DNA from: Rosa chinensis
Lineage: Eukaryota > Streptophyta > Magnoliopsida > Rosales > Rosaceae
Assembly (NCBI RefSeq): GCF_002994745.2
Contig: NC_037091.1
Location: 30,192,112-30,256,111, forward strand
DNA: 64,000 bases
Reading direction: 5' to 3'
Shown piece after piece: positions 40,688 to 51,045 of the stretch. How positions within the stretch are numbered: position 1 is the first letter of the stretch; each line of letters starts with the position of its first letter. The notes beneath the pieces are model-generated. The model saw only the letters and a list, made by a program, of their open reading frames with translations, made no database searches and was not told the DNA's origin. Made by a program: the position numbers and the translations under genes.

Positions 40688-43551
40688 TGACAAGACCCGC
40701 CCCGGATTTCACCCCTGAAATCTGAAGTGGCCCTGCGGGACTCACCTTAGAAGAAATTCTACCAAAAATTTGGCGGAACTTCCCCCAAAATGGGCTACCC
40801 AAAACCTGTAGAAAGCATATACACTTCTAAATCAATTCATCCTTATGCTCCTGGAGCCACCCTGCTCCCCAAATCAACATCATCCTCCAATTCACAAAAT
40901 ACAAATCTCAAGGAAAATAACATAAATCTCATCAATAATCAGAGCGATTCTAACGGAAAGGTATATAAGGAAAATCTAATTCAAGGACAGACGCGGAAGC
41001 CACGCTATTGACTATGCCTCAACTCCAATGTACGCCCGACCTCAACAAATTTCGCCTGCAAACTGGGCATTTGAAACCGAAGGGCCCAGGGGAAAGTAAT
41101 TGAAAAACACGTTAGTGTGAGTGGACAAAAATAAACAATTTTAAACAAAAGAGATTTTATACTTTCCCACATTTAATTTATTAAAAAAAATCTCCCGATG
41201 CATGCACTGATTTAGGAAAACGAAACAAAAGGAGTTCCGCTCAAGAAAACCGACTAGCCCTGCTAGTCCCAAACAACTGAAATGAAGGATGGAAACTCCG
41301 ATACTCAACAGAATAAGACCAGCCCTGCTAGTTAAACGGAAATCAGACTAGGCCCCGCTAGTCAAGTAATGATAGGATATGGGGAAGAACTATCACCATA
41401 CGGGTAATGGAGCCTCCCAGGCTCTACCTACCCTCGACTGCCACTCACACATAGATTGTGCGAGGAGGAGAACTAATAACCTCAACTTCCACTCACACAT
41501 AGATTGTGTGAGGAGGAGAATATGACCTCGACTGCCACCCACGTGAGGAGGAGAATAAATCACCTCGACTGCCATTCACATACACAAAGTAAGTGAGGAG
41601 GAGAATAAGCTACCTCAACTGCCACTCACCAACACAAAGTCGGTGAGGAGGAGACCTAATCACATGACCCGCGTATAGTGAGGAGAAACCATCGAAAACC
41701 AGTAAATCCGTAAATCCATAAGGCTTCTCCAAAATCTCTCAAGATAAAATCCATGTATTCAACGACGTGACCCCGCACGCCAAAATAGTCTCGAAATCAT
41801 AAACAAATGGGCGAGAATTAATAAATCATTATAATTTCTTTAGGAAATCTCATTTCCGATAATATTCCAGAAAATCTCGAAATCATCATTAAGGCATTCC
41901 CAATGCCAAAACCGAAAGTCGATAAATAAATAAATATGAAGACTAACTCCATCGAAATCTCATTTCGAAAATCTCTTAAAAATCCCAAATCGACAAACAT
42001 AAATATAATATAAATAGCATAATTCCGGAAATCACCTCGGGACTAATTCGTCGAAAATCAACATCAATTATAAATTAGAATCCGAGCATAACAAATTAAT
42101 ATCCGAAATTCACAACCGGTATAAATCATAAATACTTCATGAAAATCATTATTGAAAGCAAATCCACGAGATAAATCGAAATCAAATTCCGAAATCAATT
42201 CATATGCTCGGAAAGTAATATGTTAATTAAATAAAGCATTAATTCAAGAAAATAAACGCATGCATCATTATTTAAAGCAAAGGTCCACTCACAGTACTAT
42301 TCCGGTGATCACGCATATGAGTTCCTTCGTCGAGCAATCGCTCGGTACGTCACCCTGTACATAATATATTCCGTGAATAGTTATTCCACAAATTAATACA
42401 ATTCCTCAAATCCATTCCTTATAATAACATCTCCACTTCTCCTCAGATGCAACCCAAATTATACTACTAATACCAATTCATTAATTTAAAGGTTCCAAGG
42501 CAGAACCGAGAGATATCCGACGGCCGGATTCTCGTAATTCGATAATCGAAACCCTAAACTTTAAAAATTCATAATTAATTCCAAGCTTCTCCAAAATTCA
42601 CCAAATTTCATATACAAGCTCTACAATATATATAGGATTTAATGGGCTAAAAACTGGAATTAAAACACAGCCCAACACGCCTCCACGCGCCGCCAATGGT
42701 GGCAGCGCGTGGGCCCCACGCGCCGGCGGCCACTACCTCCGATGGCCACCATATTTTGACAGTAGCACCTACTCAACACACTGATCGATTTTCTCAACTA
42801 CAACACAACCCAATTTTACCTTTAAACAGTCGAAATCGGCGGGTGAAATTTTTCCAGAAAATCCCAAGAACCCTAGGATTTGAAATCTTCGATTCGACCT
42901 CCACACTGAAAATCTTGACTCGAGGATAGGGGCGAAATGATCCTTGGCAAAAACCGATCCTTCGACGCCAGTTTGGTGGCCGGATATGGCCGGAATCGCC
43001 GGAAATCGATGAAACCTCCGTTCGGCTACCGTAATCTTCGTGGCTCAATTCCGAGATCCTCCGGTCGAGCCGCCGCCAAACACCACCACAGGCGTGACAA
43101 GGGGGAGGAGACGAGCTTGCCGGTGCCCAGATTCCGTCGTGGGTCGGCCGGAGAAGGGAGATATCAGAGGAAGAAGAAACCGGACAGAAGGGAAGAAAGG
43201 ATCGGGGGAGAGGAGAGAGAAAGAGCTGGGTAGGTTTCCAAAAATGGAAACTTACCACAGTAACTCGGCTATTTATAGAAACTTACCATGAACAGTAACC
43301 GTAAACAGTAACTTTAATCTTTCGCTTATAACTTTCACATACGAACTCCAATTTTTACGCACCACATATGCACGCGCTCGGTTTAACGTTCTCTACAACT
43401 TTCATGAAGGAAATTTCCTCAAATTTTGACCCGAACGAAAAGTCAACTTTTAGGGCCACTAAAAGTATCTAAACAAGTAAAAAGTGAAAGAAAATGTCGT
43501 TTCCCGTCTAAATGACTAGTAAACGGTAAAATTTAGGTCCGGGACGGTACA
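40688..43551 (-). repeat. Solo LTR, 2.86 kb, with perfect 5-bp TSD
   Basis: Borders TGACAAGACCCG at the left and GGGACGGTACA at the right (TG...CA on either strand). Flanking CCATA at 40683-40687 and 43552-43556 is a perfect TSD. Minus orientation is favoured by a TATA (TTCTATAAATAG) near 43271 followed by a CT-rich leader. No internal domain or second LTR is adjacent, so this is a solo LTR from LTR-LTR recombination. Frames 42696-43291 within it are not genes. Confidence 0.9.
41431..41660. repeat. Hairpin-bearing minisatellite inside the solo LTR, five units
   Basis: Units of about 36-50 bases begin ACCTCGACTGCCA and end GAGGAGGAGAA. Most contain a short inverted repeat, such as CTCACACA-TAGAT-TGTGTGAG in unit 2 and CTCACC...GGTGAG in unit 5. 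The related LTR at 48145 has roughly one unit (about 48950-48990), which partly explains its shorter length. Confidence 0.8.
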
Positions 43552-44164
43552 CCATATTCGTGCATTTTCAAATCTTTGATAGGATATTTTTATATAGAAA
43601 ATTACAAGGAAGTGTCACTTTGAGACTTATATTAGTCATAAGGCCACCTAAATTATTTTATACACATAAGGCCACTTTTAGGCTCAAAATCATTAGCTCA
43701 TTTTTATGCTATACCTATTTTACCCTCACCTGTCTACCATTTAATTTTCAATTTCAGTTATTCTCGATCTCTCTCTACCATGATGAAAATGTCACTCTCT
43801 CGCAAACCGAGATGAAGCTCTCTCTGTAGCTTGCTGAGGATGACGAACTCTCTCTCTCTCTCTCCCCGCCGGCGCACCATCTAGTCTTTGCCGGCGTCCA
43901 ATTTCTGGAAACATCGCGAGTCTTTGATAAGCTCTCTCCCTCTCCGCTGGCGCACCATCCAGTCTTTGCCGGCGTCCAATTTCTGGAAACATCGCGAGTC
44001 TTCGATAAGCTTTGCCTTCACCGGATCTTCGTTCGCCTTCGCGAATCTAAGTCGACCTCTCTTTCTCTCTCTCTTTCTCGCCTCACACACACAGAGTTCA
44101 ATTCCAAAATGGAGACATGAAATCGACCTCCTCCGATTGATGCCGGCGTTCTGGTTGGAATCCT

Positions 44165-44770
44165 TTGATGACTCTAACTGCAGCTGAAATGGCCCCAAAT
44201 CTCCGATCATCGTTCCGATCTAAAATGAATGGCGGCTGCACTAATACTCCTCAGAAGCGGAAGTTGAGGTCGGATTCGTCGTCGCTGATGAAGCCGTCGC
44301 CGATGAAGTGTAAATTGGCTCGCCGGAACCTCAGTGCTTGCATCAATACTCCTGCAAATGTGAGATTTTGATTGGATAGTATGAATTGAATTCGAGAAAC
44401 GATAGGGCAAATCAAGAGTGCTTAGTTGTGTTTGATTTTACAGGGAATTGAGAAGTATTTCAGTAAGAAAAAGCCTTAAGCCTATTGCAAACCACCGGTT
44501 GTTGTTAAGCCGAACTGGAATCCCAGAGACAAGCCTTGTTGAAGCAAAGTTAGACTAAGTTTTGGGAGAAAATGTGTTTGTTTTGTTTTTAAATTAGCAA
44601 ATTGTGTTGAATTTGTAGATAAGGAGCAGATGAGGATAGTGAAGGGGGCATTACACTTGTCTACGGTTCCCTCTAGTGTTACATGCAGCGACGTGGAGCA
44701 GAAGAGGGTTCTGGAATTATGCAAGTCATGCATAGAGCAAGAGAAGGCTCATGGATACAGTTTTGGATTC
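44165..44770 (+). pseudogene. Captured N-terminal exons of a CDC6-like replication-licensing gene
   Basis: Three exon-like blocks with remnants of introns. Block 1 (to about 44360) has NTPQKRKLRSDSSSLMKPSP and ends before GTGAG. Block 2 (about 44444-44532) has GIEKYFSKKKP, an in-frame TAA at about 44478, then KPNWNPRD. Block 3 (from about 44618) has KEQMRIVKGALHLSTVPSSV and EQKRVLELCKSCIEQEKA, after which homology stops just before where the Walker A loop of CDC6 would begin. The donor after block 2 reads AC where GT is expected. The pattern matches plant CDC6, the ATPase that loads MCM helicase. It lies inside transposon-like ends, so capture is inferred; it is non-functional. Confidence 0.72.
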
Positions 44771-44984
44771 GTTAGAAACTCATTTGTTGATATTTGTCAT
44801 TGAATTTGATAGCTTTGGTTTGATTTTGGTAATTCCTATCGATTTTATGGCTTACTCTAGTGAATGATGCTCATGGATACAAGTTATGTTAATGGATTAT
44901 GATATGTGCAATACATGCAAGGTTGAGCATTGGAAGCCTTCAACATTGTAAATTTATAGTTGTTTTAATGTTTCATAGTAGTTT

Positions 44985-45600
44985 TTGTGTTGGTTGGTAA
45001 TAGCTTTCTCAGTCGGTGATAGTAGCTTTGTTAGTCTTTAGTAGTATTTTTTCAATCTTGCGAATAGATTTTGTTTTGAGTGGTAGTAGTTTTTGGTGTT
45101 GTTGTGAGTAGCTTTTAGTGATTGTTAAAGTAGTTTTTGGTGTTGGTGAGAGTATATTTTTTGATATTGGTGAGAGTAGTTTTTGTTGTTGGTGATAGTA
45201 GCTTTTGTTTCTGGTGACAGTAGTTTTTGTTGCTGGTGGGAGTAGCTTTTAGTGTTGCTGAGAGTAGTTTTGTTACTGGTGACAGTAACTTTTGTTTTTT
45301 ATGACAGTAGTTGTTGTGACCTCGTTGGAGAACTCAACAGAGTAGCTTTTGTTGCTGGTGACAATAATATTTATTGTTGGTGAGAGTAATTTTTAGTGTT
45401 GGTGACAGTAGCTTTTGTGACCTCACATAAGATTGCCGGAAATTTCATCAGAGTAGCTTTTGTTGCTGGTGACAGTAGCTTTTGTGGCCTCGTCGGAGGT
45501 TGCCGGAAATCTCATTATAGTAGCTTTTGTTGCTAGCCACAGTAGCTTTTGGTGTTAGTGACAGTAGCTTTTGTGGTCGCCGGAGTTCGCCGGAAGTTGG
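44985..45600. repeat. Minisatellite built on AGTAGCTTTTGTTGCTGGTG
   Basis: About 20 degenerate units near 30 bases long, each with GTAGTTTTTG or GTAGCTTTTG followed by TTGGTGACA or TTGGTGAGA. Two to three longer interruptions contain CCTCGTCGGAGGTTGCCGGA. It precedes the right terminus of the candidate outer element and looks like a subterminal repeat array. Confidence 0.85.
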
Positions 45601-45711
45601 CCGGAGACCCCGCCGGAGAAGAGAGAGAGAATGATTGTTGACTTTGTACTCTAGTGGCATTTATGTAAATATGTTGGTTTTTAATATCCAAAATATAACA
45701 CAATTTTTAAT

Positions 45712-47433
45712 GGACAAAATACTGTTTACTCCCTGTACTTATAGGGGTTCGACGTTTCAGTCCCTCACGTATCAATTTTACCTGAAAGCTCCTTAAACTC
45801 TCCAATTTCACCCGATTAGTCCTTGCCGTCAATTCTCTGTTAAATTCTCCGTCAAATTGCTAACGTGGCACCATTTTCTCACCGAAATGTCTATTTTATC
45901 CTCACTAACTCTTTTTTATTTATTTTTATTTTTTTCCTCTCTTTTCTTTTCTTTTATTTTTTTTTATTTTTCTTTTTCTTTTTCTTCTTCCAGCTCTCTC
46001 TCCTCCTCTCCTCCTCTCCTCTGTTCTCCGTCTTCTTCTTCCACCATGCCCCTTCTTTCTCTCCAGAAACAAACCCAGTAAGTGAACTAACAATCATCTC
46101 AAATCTGCAATCGAAAATCCAATACCACACAAGAACAACAAAGCCAAACTCAACAAATCATACGGCCCAACCAGATTTTCTAATAAGTAAATCGAAGATT
46201 GAAGTTGTAACAATGAATCACATTTTAAACTAGGTTTAGCAATTCTAATTAGTATACCAGATGCCTCAGATCACAAATTGCCAAAACAAAACCAATCCGA
46301 CACTATAAAGAACAAACCTTTAACGAATTTAGATTCAAGAAACTGATCGGAGAACCAAATCAATACCATAATCCCAGCCGGTGAAGTAGTCCTTCACATA
46401 CTCTACACATTCCTCGGGGATTGTCTTCCATGGTGGTACACTGTAGCCTAAGCTCTTCCTCAAGCTCCTTGAAATGGGGCTCGGCGTGCTTATGATCAAC
46501 GGCCACAGTAGGAGGTGGGAATGGAAGAAGACAGGGAAGAAAGCTAGGGCTAGTAGCGGAAATAGAAGGAGATGAAGTGAATCTGAGTATTGTGAAATTA
46601 GGGGAAATTGAATTTCTGGGTTTCGGAGATGAAGTGAATCTGAGTAAAAACCCCCCAAAAAAGGTAGATGAAGTAGAACCGGTTCAAGTCCAAATCGTCT
46701 CAATCGGAAGAGGAATTTGGAGTGAGCTCCAACATGGGTTCGAAGCTGGAGTGAAGAATGGGGTGTCCAAATTAGATCTTGGTACCGCCGGCGTCGGCGT
46801 GTGGGTCACTTGCAGACGTCGCCGGTCGACGTGAAAGCTGGTTTCTACTCGCCGGAGACCTGTGAGTGTGGTGGTGGTGGAGGTGAGCTGCGGTGGTTAC
46901 TGGAAGTAAGTGGTGGAGGAGAGAGAGAAACTTAGATCGACTTTCTCTCGCCTCAAACTCTCTGTAATTGAAACCCAGAAGCTTGGTTTTGATGTTGAGC
47001 CGAGAGGGAGATGTGGGAGAGATGATAAATCTCAGTTTGATTAATAATGAAGGCCAATTTCGATGAATTGTGCCATGAAGATGAGAATTTTGTGTTCTTC
47101 ACTTCTTCTAGAGACTGTCGAGGAAGAAGAAGACGAAGAACAGAGGAGAGGAGGAGAGAGAGCTGGAAGAAGAAAAAGAAAAAAAATAAAAAGAAAAGAA
47201 ACGTGAGGAAAAAAATAAAAAATAAATAAAAAAGAGTTAGTGAGGGTAAAATAGACATTTCGGTGAGAAAATGGTGCCACGTCAGCAATTTGACGGAGAA
47301 TTTAACAGAGAATTGACGGCAAGGACTAATCGGGTGAAATTGGAGAGTTTAAGGAGCTTTCAGGTGAAATTGAAACGTGAGGGACTGAAACATCGAACCA
47401 CTATAAGTACAGAGAGTAAACAGTATTTTGTCC
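45712..47433. mobile_element. Mutator-like element, 1722 bp, perfect 9-bp TSD, with acid phosphatase fragment
   Basis: Terminal inverted repeats of about 200 bases start GGACAAAATACTGTTTACTC on each side. The TSD ATTTTTAAT is at 45703-45711 and 47434-47442. No transposase frame exists. A T/C-rich tract follows each TIR. The interior holds a minus-strand fragment similar to plant acid phosphatase. A related TIR occurs at 11377. It is classified as a non-autonomous Pack-MULE. Confidence 0.9.
46346..46475 (-). pseudogene. Captured acid phosphatase (VSP-like) fragment
   Basis: Minus-strand residues YSVPPWKTIPEECVEYVKDY, then FTGWDYGIDL match the conserved N-terminal region of plant HAD class IIIB acid phosphatases, where W-x-x-IP-x-EC-x-x-YV precedes the catalytic domain. 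The DXDXT catalytic motif is absent, so only one exon part was taken. Confidence 0.6.
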
Positions 47434-47699
47434 ATTTTTAATCTAGTGGCCTTATGAGGGAAAAAACTAGTTGGTGGCCTTATGGCTAAAAAAACATTTA
47501 AAGATGCACTTATATGTAACCGGAGAAGAGAGAGAGAATGATTGTTGACTTTGTACTCTAGTGGCATTTATGTAAATATGTTGGTTTTTAATATCCAAAA
47601 TATAACACAATTTTAATCTAGTGGCCTTATGAGGGAAAAAACTAGTTGGTGGCCTTATGGCTAAAAAAACATTTAAAGATGCACTTATATGTAATTAAC

Positions 47700-47960
47700 C
47701 CTATTTTTTATTAGCATACCTTGGACAATAACCCATGATGGCTTCCCCCATCGAAAATTGGCTACACAGAAGCCGAACCTGCAACTTGTGCTGATTTGCT
47801 TCACTTTCTTCGATTTGTCTTTGCTGCAGCCAACACTCATACAACATTTCCCATGATATTGTGTTTGCCCAACACTTTCCGCATGTTTTTGGCTTGAATC
47901 CAGACGGGTAGCCTTGTGGAACCCAAGTTTGATCTTGATGCTTCCATTGCACATTTCAAT
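47700..47960 (-). pseudogene. BAHD acyltransferase C-terminal fragment
   Basis: Parallels about 51195-51575 of the intact BAHD gene with a large internal deletion. The equivalent of the NFGWGKPSW motif reads NFRWGKPSW near 47745. Frames change repeatedly. It begins directly after the transposon terminus at 47694. Confidence 0.72.
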
Positions 47961-48144
47961 ACATCATTTTCAATCAATTAGCTAACCACATTTGAGATCT
48001 ACTTATTATCGACTAAAACATTGACCGCGCAACATCATGATAAGACATTATGTAGCCCAAAAATATGATCCCTTTAGAAAATTGTGAAAGCTGAAATTGC
48101 CATAAAAAGTAGTCCATAGCATTTATTTGATTTAGAACAGTTTA

Positions 48145-50327
48145 TGACAGGACCCGTCCTGAAATTTCCCCCTAAAATTCCAGGTGGCCCTGCAGGGCCC
48201 ACTTTCTCAGAAAATTCGACAAAACTTCCCTTAAAAGTGGACAACCCTAACCTGTGAAAAAGACACAATTAATACGCTTCTATGTATAAACTCATTTCCA
48301 ACTCTTGAAGCCACCTTGCTCCCAGAAAAGCAACCCATTAACCAACCAAATTTGTCACAACCGAACCTTCCAATTTTACAACAATCACAAATTTATTCAA
48401 ACTCAATCTCAACCCATAATTATACATATATTCATATGGAACCTCCCGAGGTTATCAGAGCAATCTATGAAAAATGAAATATAATACACAAAGTAGGTTA
48501 ACGGGTAACCTACAGATGATAGATGGCAGTGGTGGTGTTAAGCCTCAACTCCTAAGCCGAACTGCTACACTGTGAACTGGGCATTTTAAAACGAAAGCCC
48601 TAGGGGAGAAGTATATAAAAACGTTAACGTGAGTAGACAAAAATCAATGTTCTTAAATAATCGAAAAATAATAGGAATTTATACTGTCCGTCGTTTAATC
48701 CATTCAAAAGTCTAATACATGCAATATTTGTAAAATAAATATTCGAGCTAATTTATACAACACTTTTGCCATTTAACAAAGCTCGGAACTCAAGCTAACA
48801 CATGTCAGCCCCGCTAACCAATGAATACTCAGACTAGCCCCGCTAGCCAAATAATAATAAAATATGGGAAAGAATTTATCACCATACGACTAAGGAGCCT
48901 CCCAGACTCGGGTCGGAGTCTCCCAGACTCTTGAACCTCCTAGGTTCTATCTCAACTCAGCCACAAACACATAGTAAGCGGGGAGGAATAGGCTAGCTAG
49001 TAATAAAATAATTAAATAAAATGACCCAGGTAGGGTGGATTAAAATCATACGAAAATAAAAATCAGTAAGGCTTTCCCAAAATCTCGCACGAATAAAAAT
49101 AAATATAATTAGATGACGTGACCCCGCACGCAAAAATGTTCTCGAATTTGTTGACAAAATAAGCGGAAAGTATAATACAAATATAATCCTTTCAAAAGCT
49201 AGAAAATCAATAAATAAATTATACTAAAAATTTCCGGAAATTGCCTTGGAAATAAATCAACAATATTTTCAACAGAAATCATAAGTCTAAAATCGAGCAT
49301 AAAAAAAAATCTCAATCCAAAAGTCCAATTCATTTATCAATTTATATTCAAAACCGATTAAAGTGTTCGATAAAATAAATTGATATTTATATAAAATCAA
49401 TAATTCAAAAATTAATTTGCATGCATCAATTAAAATTAAAAGTCCACTTACAATAAACGGCTAATCCTACTATCGGTCGATATTTTCCTCCAATGGAAGC
49501 TCCTCAAGTCCAGTACAAAAATAATATTCGTAAACAACTAAACTATTTTCGGAAAAATTGGCAATTACATTAAAATTATAAAAGCTCTACACATAAAATT
49601 GTGGATAACTCCTTCACTCCTCCTTGGATTTAATCCAAACTTCATCAATAATATCGATTCATCAATTTACAATTTCTAGACAATTTCTGAGAGAAATCCG
49701 ACAGTCGGATTCTCGTAATTCGATAACCGAAGTTCTATATTTTTTGAAAATTCATAATCAATTCAAAACTTCTCCAACCTTCACCAAAGTCACATATACA
49801 AGTTCTAAATCAAGTATAGAATTTAACTAGCTAAAAACAGAACCCGGAATCTTGCCCTACGCGCCTCCATGAGCCACCGACAGTGGCGGCGCGTGGGGCA
49901 CAACCTCTAACCACCAAATTTTACCAGCAGCTTCCTCTCAACAATCCAAACATCTTTCTTAACTACAACAAATTCAGAAAATACCTTGAACTGGCCGGAA
50001 ACCAAGCAAACCCGAAAGGACCCGATTTGCACAGTGAAATCTTCCAGCTGTGATTTCTTCCTCCACGCTTCAATTCGCTGCAAAAGGCTAGGAAAGCTTG
50101 AAGGACGGCTCAAGCCGCTTCTAAAAACTTGGTTTTGTTGCTGGAGGTGGACAGATTTGGAAGAAAACGGCGTTGACCTCTTTCTACTACAGTAAAGTTT
50201 ACGGCCTTGGTTCACCGTTTTCCGGCCAAATCGCCATGAGAAACCAGTGCTGGTGTGTCAAGGAGGAGAAGGCGAGTCTAATAAGCCAGGTGGCCGGACA
50301 ACGAAGAAATGCTGTTGAACAGTGATC

Positions 50328-50400
<73 letters not shown>

Positions 50401-50409
50401 CGCGGGAGG

Positions 50410-50449
<40 letters not shown>

Positions 50450-50758
50450 ACCCCGGGGTAGGTTCTGACCTACCACAGTAAATTTTTCAAATTTCTACCA
50501 TTTACTGCTAACAGTAACTTTAGTATTTCGCTTGTAACTTTCGCATACGAATTCCGATTTTTAAATACCACATATGCACGCGCTCGTTTTAATGTCCTCT
50601 ACGACTTTCATGAAGAAAATTTTCTCAAATTTTAACCCGAGCAAAAAGTCAACTTTTAGGGACACTAAAAATACCGAAAACAATTAAAATGTAACCGAAA
50701 TTGTCATTCCTCGTTTAATAACAATTAAGCATGTACAATTTTGGTTCGGGACGTAACA
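48145..50758 (-). repeat. Solo LTR, 2.61 kb, with perfect 5-bp TSD
   Basis: Borders TGACAGGACCCG and GGGACGTAACA; TSD GTTTA at 48140-48144 and 50759-50763. Same family and orientation as the solo LTR at 40688-43551, sharing the order of landmarks such as GTGACCCCGCACG and CACATATGCACGCGCTCG. It has fewer minisatellite units and a long GA tract. No protein gene is inside. Confidence 0.9.
50332..50448. repeat. GA microsatellite
   Basis: Two long (GA)n blocks separated by GGGAGCGCGGGAGGGAGG, in the leader part of the solo LTR. The related LTR has only a short GA-rich stretch at this place. Confidence 0.95.
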
Positions 50759-50763
50759 GTTTA

Positions 50764-51045
50764 AAAGTTACTAAATGAACAAGACATTTATGTAACCAGA
50801 TTAGTAAACTTTAAATCTAAATAAAATTATAACTCAGACGAATGAATCAAAAAGCAAACTTAACATGGAGGCTGATGTGAAAAGGACATGAAAACTAAAC
50901 AATTTACTTGTAATAACCATCTACTTCCTCATATGACATGTTTCCAGGCACAAGAAACTCCACTAAGCATTCATGCTCACAAAAGATGAGGCTTTATTTA
51001 TTTATTTATTTATTTATTTTTTGTCTTAGGGGTTAGGGTCACATA
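50764..51045. other. 3' flank of the BAHD gene
   Basis: Likely 3' UTR and spacer, including five TTTA repeats near 50994-51017. Nothing else recognised. Confidence 0.5.

Larger units (their letters stand above)
43602..47694. mobile_element. Candidate outer Mutator-like element with captured CDC6 fragment
   Basis: The left end (TTACAAGGAAGTGTC...CATAAGGCCACC...CATAAGGCCACT, 43602-43677) resembles the inverted right end (TTACATATAAGTGC...CATAAGGCCACC...CATAAGGCCACT, 47694-47618) for about 75 bases with indels. Between them lie a CDC6-like fragment, a minisatellite, and a nested intact Mutator-like element. The right terminus is tandemly duplicated. No matching 9-bp TSD was found, so limits and class are inferred. 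Confidence 0.5.
45613..47694. repeat. Tandem 175-bp duplication, first copy split by a Mutator-like element
   Basis: Copy 1 is 45613-45711 plus 47443-47519. Copy 2 is 47520-47694. Once the inserted element and its TSD are set aside, the copies differ mainly by one T in a T-run. Copy 2 preserves the empty insertion site. Confidence 0.9.

Noticed and set aside
42696..43291. Frames of 77-154 codons on both strands
   Set aside because: They lie inside the solo LTR with defined TSD and have no recognised domain.
40370..47960. One BAHD gene split by a 7-kb insertion
   Set aside because: The fragment at 40.4 kb is the more N-terminal part and that at 47.8 kb the C-terminal part, which is the wrong order for a minus-strand gene.
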